5,788 bases of DNA, from positions 1 through 5,788 of the forward strand of contig JAHEFC010000272.1 in NCBI GenBank assembly GCA_024640385.1, written 5' to 3'. The DNA is from Sphingobacteriales bacterium. Its GTDB lineage: Bacteria > Bacteroidota > Bacteroidia > Chitinophagales > Chitinophagaceae. Shown in pieces: positions 1-4,767 of the stretch (positions within the stretch are counted from its first letter, which is position 1; every line of letters starts with the position of its first letter). The notes under the pieces are model-generated. The model did no database searches, was not told where the DNA came from, and saw only the letters and a program-made list of their open reading frames with translations. Made by a program: the position numbers and the translations under genes.

Positions 1-552
1 ATTGTCTTTACGCACCGTATTGTTGATGATATGGCTGGAATGGTTGCGGAGAACGAATAGTTTTCTTTCGAACACCAACGGATCGGTAATATGATCCGGG
101 CAGGCGATGAAAACCTGTTCCATTACGGGCTCCACCGAGAGGGCGGTGGCTCCGATTCCGGAAGGATTCACGGGTACTTTTCTCCAGGTAAGGATCTCGA
201 GTCCCAGTTTCTCGGCTGTGCGTATAAATATCTCGCGGCTTTCTTCACGAAGTTTCAACTCCTTGGGGAAGAAGATCACGCCTACTGCGTATTTGCCGAA
301 TGGCGGCAGGTGAATGCCCAGTTTCAGGCATTCTTCGAAGAAGAACTCGTGGGGTGTCTGGATCTGGATACCAGCACCATCGCCGGTGTTATTCTCACAG
401 CCGCAGGCCCCGCGGTGCTCCATATTCTCCAGAATTGTTAAGGCGTCCGAGACTATTTTGTGGCTTTTATTGCTCTTGATATTGGCAACAAAACCGATCC
501 CACAGGCATCGTGCTCAAATTCCGGACGGTATAATCCCATTTTGCTTGTCAT
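1..552 (-). CDS. gltB: Glutamate synthase large subunit, N-terminal part (cut by window edge)
   Basis: This is the beginning of the large subunit of glutamate synthase (GOGAT), which makes two glutamates from glutamine and 2-oxoglutarate with reduced cofactor. The visible 184 residues are the class II glutamine amidotransferase domain, which releases ammonia from glutamine. Cys17 in the motif HDACGIGF is the expected nucleophile; in the family a short propeptide is removed so that this Cys becomes the N-terminus, and here the propeptide would be 16 residues. The substrate-side motif EHRGACG...TGDGAG follows at about residues 45-60. The start is ATG at 552, with a second in-frame ATG at 540 (residue 5); either fits because the Cys lies downstream of both. 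No clear Shine-Dalgarno sequence precedes it, as is common in Bacteroidota. The synthase domain, FMN site and iron-sulfur cysteines lie beyond the left edge. The frame is open throughout, and the call is firm. Confidence 0.95.
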   Translation of the reverse strand, partial: MTSKMGLYRPEFEHDACGIGFVANIKSNKSHKIVSDALTILENMEHRGACGCENNTGDGAGIQIQTPHEFFFEECLKLGIHLPPFGKYAVGVIFFPKELKLREESREIFIRTAEKLGLEILTWRKVPVNPSGIGATALSVEPVMEQVFIACPDHITDPLVFERKLFVLRNHSSHIINNTVRKDN

Positions 553-664
553 ATGTATGAAGCAATTTTAGAAGTTATTCAAATAAAAGGGAATTTCTAT
601 AGACGGATTCTAATATCAACGACAAGCAACGTGTGAATTTACGGAATTTTGGGCAAAAATCCCT
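553..664 (-). other. Upstream region of gltB
   Basis: This AT-rich, gene-free stretch lies between the repeat block and the gltB start and should hold the gltB promoter and leader. No convincing Bacteroidota promoter (TTTG, about 20 bases, TAnnTTTG) is visible. The best weak candidate on the minus strand is TTGTCG (625-620) and TATAGA (601-596) with an 18-base spacer, which would put transcription start about 40 bases before the ATG. On the minus strand a run of five T (659-655) lies just beyond the base of the neighbouring palindrome. Confidence 0.3.
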
Positions 665-839
665 GAATAATGTGGAGGAATGTGATAAATGTGGAAAATG
701 TGATGAATGAATGTGGTTAATGTGGAGAATGAATGTGGTTAATGAAGTAAATGTGGCGAAATGAAGTAAATCGGGCAACTGGACATTCTCACATTTCATT
801 CATCACACTCCCACATTTATCACATTCCTCACATTCTTC
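665..839. repeat. Long imperfect palindrome made of AATGTG-type words
   Basis: The left arm (665-715) and right arm (789-839) are near-perfect reverse complements. The longest exact blocks are 19 bp (676-694 with 811-829) and 12 bp (699-710 with 796-807). They are joined by a short internal mismatch and a one-base bulge, giving about 48 paired positions around a loop of roughly 70 bases. The right arm begins inside the TGA stop codon (840-838) of the upstream small gene. On the minus strand the far side of the stem is followed five bases later by TTTTT (659-655). A transcript of the small gene running through here could therefore fold into a long hairpin with a U-run, so a termination or 3'-end protection role is possible but unproven. 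Confidence 0.8.
668..770 (+). repeat. Degenerate tandem words AATGTGG / AATGAAGTA
   Basis: The plus strand carries about ten imperfect copies of a 7-10 base word with core AATGTG (AATGTGGAG, AATGTGATA, AATGTGGAA, AATGTGATG, AATGTGGTT and so on), interspersed with shorter AATG and AATGAAGTA units. The spacing varies, so this is not a constant-period microsatellite. The same word returns in inverted form (CACATT) in about six copies at 783-835, producing the palindrome. No transposase, direct target duplication or CRISPR-like repeat-spacer regularity is seen. Origin by slippage or by local copying and inversion is an inference. Confidence 0.75.
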
Positions 840-1206
840 AGTTAAGCCATTCGCCGGCATCCCGGAGAGCTCCGTTCTGCTCAAAGTAGACGAGTTCGGC
901 ATCCAGGATCTCGATCAGGTCTTCTTCCGAGATCTCAAGATCATTATGGGGGGCGTGATAAAGTATATGTTTTCTGAGATCTTCCTCATCGATCTCGATT
1001 GGGAATTCGCAGACGGTATCGTCCGAATTATGCTGTGAGCAAAGATCATAATATTCGTCCTTCAGTTCCAGGATCAGCATTACATCTTCCCAGGTGTATT
1101 TGAACCGGATCTGGTTGGATATATTCCTGAATATCACTTCAACTGCATCATCGAAACAGTAGTAGAAGGTCGAATTGTTTTCGTTATGAAGGGTCTGTTC
1201 ATGCAT
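838..1206 (-). CDS. Small acidic protein of unknown function
   Basis: I do not recognise this protein. It is 122 residues from ATG at 1206 to TGA at 838. An in-frame GTG at 1215 would add three residues but is less likely. It is strongly acidic, with about 30 Asp/Glu against 7 Arg/Lys. It has no signal peptide or membrane segment, so a soluble cytoplasmic protein is expected. Aromatic residues are frequent in the first half (FYYCFDD at 14-20, FKYTWED at 35-41), and cysteines lie at 17, 56 and 66 without a metal-binding pattern. The second half contains two related acidic helices, EIDEEDLRKHIL (71-82) and EISEEDLIEIL (91-101), 20 residues apart. The reading frame has ordinary amino acid composition for a folded protein, and no overlapping frame looks better. 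An AAGGAG sequence lies about 25 bases upstream, too far for a normal ribosome site. The nearest genes, ilvA upstream and gltB downstream, are separated by long spacers, so it is probably its own transcription unit. Confidence 0.7.
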   Translation of the reverse strand: MHEQTLHNENNSTFYYCFDDAVEVIFRNISNQIRFKYTWEDVMLILELKDEYYDLCSQHNSDDTVCEFPIEIDEEDLRKHILYHAPHNDLEISEEDLIEILDAELVYFEQNGALRDAGEWLN

Positions 1207-1354
1207 ACAATACACTTTGGTGTTTTTAAAACTCCTTGTTAATTACCTTCTGCATTCAGGGAAAAGCAGCGGTTTTTACAGCATTGGATTATGAATGAGA
1301 GAGAGCCTTTGAAGAGATATCGGTGTATTAAAATTAGAATTGTTGCTGATATTT

Positions 1355-1393
1355 TTATCAAATGTTATTAACTATTTTTTTCGCATTTGATAA
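1355..1393. repeat. Perfect 10-bp inverted repeat in AT-rich spacer
   Basis: TTATCAAATG (1355-1364) is repeated exactly in inverted form as CATTTGATAA (1384-1393), with a 19-base AT-rich gap containing a T-run. It sits about 150-190 bases upstream of the acidic small gene. The half-sites are spaced about two to three helical turns apart centre to centre, so either a DNA-binding site or an RNA hairpin would fit. On the plus strand the T-run is inside the loop rather than after the stem, which argues against a simple terminator. Confidence 0.5.
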
Positions 1394-1553
1394 TCAATTT
1401 AATGCAAAGTCAAGTAGTGTGAAAACATGCCAGTAATCCACATTTATCGAAATTCTGTAACGCAGATCATGTTGATTTTTGTTTTCAAAGATGTTGAAAA
1501 CTGAACTGCATAGGATCTATATGATTAATGTTCTGTTAACCAGTTGATTGAAT

Positions 1554-1595
1554 AAAAAGCCGTAGTGCCGCGGGTGCTATGGCATTGCTGCCATA
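1554..1595 (-). terminator. Possible terminator of the ilv operon after ilvA
   Basis: About 60 bases after the ilvA stop, the minus strand reads a 7-bp stem with a GCAA tetraloop (1595-1578). A second, imperfect GC-rich hairpin overlaps it (1583-1559) and is followed directly by TTTTT (1558-1554). The position and U-run suit an intrinsic terminator. Against it, the second stem has three A-C mismatches on this strand, and the two hairpins share bases and would compete. Confidence 0.4.
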
Positions 1596-1655
1596 AGTGA
1601 ACTGACTGCAATACAAGGTTCATGCAGTATATCATGACAACCAGTGTGTTACCAA

Positions 1656-2948
1656 TTAAATGAGATATCCGAACAGTGTATCGTCTTTGTTAATCTCTGT
1701 GTAGTCGATACCGCGTTCACGCATCTTGTTGATCAGCGCTTCGTAATCGTGCCTGGATTGCAATTCAATACCTACCAGTGCTGGCCCTGCTTCTTTGTTG
1801 GTTTTTTGCATGTACTCAAACCTGGTGATGTCGTCTGTTTTTCCTAGCACGTCGTTGACGAACTCTTTAAGGGCGCCGGGACGTTGGGCGAACCGGATAA
1901 GGAAATAATGCTTTAGTCCTTCGTATTGTAAAGATCTTTCTTTGATCTCAGGCATGCGGTCTATATCGTTGTTGCTTCCGCTGACAATGCAAACAATAGT
2001 TTTGCCTATGATCTGGTCTGCATAGTCGTCCAGGGCAGCAATGGATAATGCGCCGGCAGGTTCAACTACTATGGCATCTTCATTATAGAGCTTGAGAATG
2101 GTAGAACAGATCTTTCCTTCAGCAACCACATCCATATCGTCCAGCACCTGGCTGCAAATCCTGTAAGTAAGGTCACCCACTCTTTTCACTGCGGCGCCGT
2201 CAACAAACCTGTCTATATGTTCCAGCGTAACGGGATGACCGTGCCTGAATGCTTCCTTCATGGAAGGAGCTCCCTCGGGTTCGATACCGATCACTTTTGT
2301 TGAGGGTGAGAAATTTTTGAATACAAGACCAACACCCGCGGCAAGTCCGCCTCCACCTACCGGCAGAAAGATGTAATCGATATGGTTAAGGTCCTGCAGG
2401 ATTTCGAGGCCCACTGTAGACTGGCCTTCGATGATCCTTTCATCTTCAAAGGGAGGGATGAAGGTCATCTTGTTCTGTTCCGTATATGCTTTTGCAGCTT
2501 CGGCACACTCGTCGAAATTATCACCTATCAGCCTGATCTCAACGGCATCTTCCCCAAACATCCTGGTCTGGTTGATCTTTTGTTTTGGCGTGATCACGGG
2601 CATAAAGATGACTCCTTTTGCATTTAGCTTTTTACAGCTATAGGCAAAACCCTGGGCATGATTACCGGCACTGGCACAAACAACACCTTTTGCAAGCTGT
2701 TCCTGGGGGAGGCGGCTCATCATATTATATGCACCGCGTAATTTATAGGAACGCACCACCTGCAGGTCTTCACGTTTGAGAAAAACATTGCAGGCATATT
2801 TACGGGACAGATTGAGGTTAAGAACAAGCGGGGTTTTATAAGCCACTTTCCTTACTCTCTCCAGGGTGGCACTGAAATCCATGCCAAGCTCGCTGGCGAG
2901 CTTGGCATGTTCAGTGTTGGTTATATTGTTTGCTTGGGTAGTTATCAT
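1656..2948 (-). CDS. ilvA: Threonine dehydratase (deaminase), biosynthetic type
   Basis: This PLP enzyme converts threonine to 2-oxobutanoate and ammonia, the first step committed to isoleucine. The 430 residues show the fold-type II PLP core: Lys69 in SYKLRGA is the Schiff-base lysine, SAGNHAQG (93-100) is the substrate-side loop, GGGGL (198-202) binds the cofactor phosphate, and SGSNND (323-328) closes the active site. From about residue 346 a single C-terminal ACT-like regulatory domain follows (HYFLIRFAQRPGAL to the end). The long E. coli enzyme (514 residues) has two such subdomains; this shorter architecture resembles the Bacillus and Corynebacterium enzymes. Isoleucine feedback is likely but not provable here. 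The chosen start is ATG at 2948, 16 bases after the ilvC stop; an upstream in-frame TTG at 2981 would overlap ilvC and add 11 low-complexity residues. It is the last gene of the operon in this window. Confidence 0.96.
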   Translation of the reverse strand: MITTQANNITNTEHAKLASELGMDFSATLERVRKVAYKTPLVLNLNLSRKYACNVFLKREDLQVVRSYKLRGAYNMMSRLPQEQLAKGVVCASAGNHAQGFAYSCKKLNAKGVIFMPVITPKQKINQTRMFGEDAVEIRLIGDNFDECAEAAKAYTEQNKMTFIPPFEDERIIEGQSTVGLEILQDLNHIDYIFLPVGGGGLAAGVGLVFKNFSPSTKVIGIEPEGAPSMKEAFRHGHPVTLEHIDRFVDGAAVKRVGDLTYRICSQVLDDMDVVAEGKICSTILKLYNEDAIVVEPAGALSIAALDDYADQIIGKTIVCIVSGSNNDIDRMPEIKERSLQYEGLKHYFLIRFAQRPGALKEFVNDVLGKTDDITRFEYMQKTNKEAGPALVGIELQSRHDYEALINKMRERGIDYTEINKDDTLFGYLI

Positions 2949-2964
2949 GCTTTTGCTTTTACAG

Positions 2965-4035
2965 CTAGGCTTTGGCTTCAACGGCTGCAGGCTGGTTTTC
3001 AGGACGCAGGCTTCTTACTGTTTTACCTGCCTGCCATAGTTCACTGTCACGCAGTTCCGCCAGTTCTTTTTCAAGGCCTTCACGGTAGTCTGCTTTGCTA
3101 TTGCTGTCAATGCTGCGCTGGCTTTCTTTTCCTGCAGCTACACTGTCGTATAACTCGTTGAATACAGGAAGTGTGGCATCCCTGAACTTCTTCCACCAGT
3201 CGAGGGCTCCGCGCTGTGCAGTGGTTGAACAGTTGGCATACATCCAATCCATTCCGTTTTCTGCTACCAGCGGCATTAGTGATTGCGTCAGTTCTTCAAC
3301 GGTTTCGTTGAAAGCCTCGGAAGGACTATGTCCTCTTTCACGAAGCACCTGGTACTGTGCTGCAAAAATACCCTGAATACAGCCCATCAGCGTTCCTCTT
3401 TCGCCGGTAAGGTCTGAGTACACTTCTTTCTTGAAAGTGGTTTCAAACAGGTATCCGCTACCGATAGCTATACCCAGTGCCACTACGCGCTCAAATGCAC
3501 GGCCAGTGGCATCCTGGAAGATGGCGTAGCTGGAGTTCAGGCCACGCCCTTGGAGGAACATACGGCGAAGCGATGTTCCGGAACCTTTAGGAGCAACCAG
3601 GAACACGTCAACATCAGGAGGGGGGACGATGCCTGTCTGGTTATTGTAAGTGATACCGAAACCGTGTGAAAAATATAAAGCTTTACCTGGGGTAAGATGT
3701 TTCTTTACCGTGGGCCACATGGCGATCTGCGCTGCATCAGAAAGCAGGTAGCAAATGATAGTGCCTTTCTCGAGTGCCTCTTCGATCTCGAATAGGGTTT
3801 CTCCCGGAACGAAGCCATCGCGTACGGCCTTGTCCCAGCTTTTGGAATTTTTCCTTTGTCCTACAATTACGTTGATGCCGTTCTCTTTCTGGTTCAGGGC
3901 CTGTCCGGGTCCCTGTACACCATATCCGATCACTGCAACTACTTCGTTTTTCAGCACTTCCTGTGCTTTTGATAATGGGAATTCTTCGCGCGTCACCACA
4001 TTTTCCACTGTGCCACCGAAATTAAGCTTAGCCAT
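2965..4035 (-). CDS. ilvC: Ketol-acid reductoisomerase
   Basis: IlvC isomerises and reduces 2-acetolactate or 2-aceto-2-hydroxybutyrate to the dihydroxy acids, using Mg2+ and NAD(P)H. The 356 residues begin with a Rossmann domain: GYGVQGPGQ (37-45) is the dinucleotide loop, and RKNSKSW (61-67) is the cofactor-specifying loop. That loop is 7 residues against 12 in E. coli, and its Arg and Ser residues suggest NADPH. Expected catalytic residues are in place: His124 (SHGFGI), Lys150 (APKGSGT), Asp208 and Glu212 (SDLTGE) for the metals, Glu244 and Glu248, and Ser270 (CSTTAQRG). The length fits a single C-terminal knotted domain, not the duplicated E. coli form, followed by a 20-residue Ala/Gln/Glu-rich tail. 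The start at ATG 4035 (MAKLNFGG) matches the family; an in-frame ATG at 4116 lies inside ilvN and would add 27 unlikely residues. It follows ilvN by 40 bp. Confidence 0.97.
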   Translation of the reverse strand: MAKLNFGGTVENVVTREEFPLSKAQEVLKNEVVAVIGYGVQGPGQALNQKENGINVIVGQRKNSKSWDKAVRDGFVPGETLFEIEEALEKGTIICYLLSDAAQIAMWPTVKKHLTPGKALYFSHGFGITYNNQTGIVPPPDVDVFLVAPKGSGTSLRRMFLQGRGLNSSYAIFQDATGRAFERVVALGIAIGSGYLFETTFKKEVYSDLTGERGTLMGCIQGIFAAQYQVLRERGHSPSEAFNETVEELTQSLMPLVAENGMDWMYANCSTTAQRGALDWWKKFRDATLPVFNELYDSVAAGKESQRSIDSNSKADYREGLEKELAELRDSELWQAGKTVRSLRPENQPAAVEAKA

Positions 4036-4075
4036 TTGTGTTGATTTAGATTTTTGATTTTGGTTGTATATAGAA

Positions 4076-4663
4076 TTACATGCTGAATACTTCGTCCTGC
4101 TTGTCCAGGAACTCATTCTCGATCACTTCTTCAGAAGGCTCTGCCTGTTCAAACTCACGCAGTTTCTCATGGAAGCCCGCACTGTTCTTGATGATGGCCA
4201 CCCTGGCACTTCTCACAAATTCGATAAGGCCAAATGGTTCCAGTACGGAAATGAGTTTCTCCGTTTCTTCCCTATGGCCGGATGTTTCGAAAATGGTATA
4301 GTCCTTACGGATCACCACCGCCCTGGCCCCATGCTCACGCAGCAATCGTTCCACTTTTACTTTTTCTGTGATCACTTCAGTGGGCACTTTGTACAGTGCC
4401 AGTTCCTGCCATACAATCTCATCGTTGGTGTTGTAATATGCTTTCAGCACATCCACCTGCTTTTCGATCTGGCGCACCAGTTTCTTGACCACTTCTTCAA
4501 ATTCCTGGATCACGATTGTGAACCTGTGAATGCCGTCGATCTCAGAAGGAGAAGTGTTCAAACTCTCAATATTGATCTTTCTCCTGGAGAACATGATCGC
4601 TATTCGATTCAACAGCCCGATCTGGTTCTCGGTGTATACTGTGATTGTGAATTCCTGTTTCAT
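4076..4663 (-). CDS. ilvN: Acetolactate synthase small (regulatory) subunit
   Basis: This is the regulatory partner of IlvB; it activates the catalytic subunit and makes the holoenzyme sensitive to valine. The 195 residues contain an N-terminal ACT domain (about 4-78), then the C-terminal small-subunit domain (about 85-160). Aligned by eye to E. coli IlvH with an offset of two, Asn13, Gly16 and Asn31 (ENQIG and INIESL) match Asn11, Gly14 and Asn29, which bind valine there, so valine feedback is expected. It is longer than IlvH (163 residues), mainly through an acidic C-terminal tail (about 168-195). The start is ATG at 4663, at the end of a repeat array that fills the gap from ilvB. There is no Shine-Dalgarno sequence; the preceding bases are AATTTATT. 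The order after ilvB and before ilvC supports the call. Confidence 0.96.
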   Translation of the reverse strand: MKQEFTITVYTENQIGLLNRIAIMFSRRKINIESLNTSPSEIDGIHRFTIVIQEFEEVVKKLVRQIEKQVDVLKAYYNTNDEIVWQELALYKVPTEVITEKVKVERLLREHGARAVVIRKDYTIFETSGHREETEKLISVLEPFGLIEFVRSARVAIIKNSAGFHEKLREFEQAEPSEEVIENEFLDKQDEVFSM

Positions 4664-4667
4664 AATA

Positions 4668-4704
4668 AATTGACTAATTGACTAATTATCTAATTGGCTA
4701 ATTG
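4668..4704 (-). repeat. Octamer tandem repeat CAATTAGN before ilvN
   Basis: On the minus strand four consecutive 8-base units read CAATTAGC, CAATTAGA, TAATTAGT and CAATTAGT, followed by a degenerate fifth unit (CAATTTAT) that runs to the ilvN start. The period is exactly 8, so it cannot be a coding repeat. It joins directly to the heptamer array on its upstream side with no intervening unique sequence. It lies in the untranslated gap ahead of ilvN, where it could affect translation start, but no function is demonstrated. Confidence 0.85.
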
Positions 4705-4767
4705 CAACCTGCAACCTGCTGCCTGTAACCTGCTTAAGGCAACCTGCCACCTGCCACCTGCAACCTG
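4705..4767 (-). repeat. Heptamer tandem repeat CAGGTTG directly after ilvB
   Basis: Nine contiguous 7-base units fill exactly 63 bases from the base after the ilvB stop codon. On the minus strand they read CAGGTTG, CAGGTGG, CAGGTGG, CAGGTTG, CCTTAAG, CAGGTTA, CAGGCAG, CAGGTTG and CAGGTTG. Eight of nine keep CAGG; the fifth is degenerate but keeps the period. The array has no spacers, so it is not CRISPR. The period and position suggest slipped-strand expansion in the 3' untranslated gap, which would make copy number variable between strains; this is inferred. Confidence 0.88.

Larger units (their letters stand above)
1207..1655. other. 449-bp gene-free spacer between ilvA and the acidic small gene
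   Basis: No convincing reading frame, tRNA or known riboswitch is visible. The half nearest ilvA holds a terminator-like set of hairpins (1554-1595) and a weak 6-bp inverted repeat ACTGCA/TGCAGT (1605-1610 with 1623-1628). The middle (about 1320-1420) is very AT-rich and holds a perfect 10-bp inverted repeat. By position the part below about 1420 should carry the promoter of the acidic small gene, but I cannot place a clear consensus promoter. Confidence 0.5.

Noticed and set aside
91..571. Overlapping plus-strand open frames of 68-116 codons
   Set aside because: They are antisense to gltB, whose amidotransferase motifs are intact in the minus frame.
596..625. Promoter for gltB (TTGTCG, 18 bases, TATAGA)
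   Set aside because: It matches a sigma-70-like pattern only weakly and not the Bacteroidota TAnnTTTG consensus, so it is noted as a candidate within the upstream region and not called.
575..799. Minus-strand open frame of 74 codons across the palindrome
   Set aside because: It is made of His/Ser/Thr-rich peptide generated by the CACATT word repeats, lacks folded-protein composition, and crosses the repeat block into the gltB leader.
751..1038. Plus-strand open frame of 95 codons overlapping the acidic gene
   Set aside because: It starts inside the repeat array and runs antisense to the better minus-strand frame, with no recognisable domain.
2949..2981. Upstream TTG start for ilvA
   Set aside because: It would overlap the ilvC end and add 11 Lys/Ser-rich residues; ATG at 2948 gives normal spacing and a normal N-terminus.
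4036..4116. Upstream ATG start for ilvC
   Set aside because: It would add 27 low-complexity residues and overlap ilvN; MAKLNFGG at 4035 is the expected beginning of the enzyme.
4064..4681. Plus-strand open frame of 205 codons
   Set aside because: It is entirely antisense to ilvN, which has clear ACT-domain homology; the Cys/Phe/His-rich product has no recognisable features.
4668..4767. CRISPR array
   Set aside because: The units are 7-8 bases with no spacers, far from CRISPR repeat-spacer architecture, and there are no cas genes.
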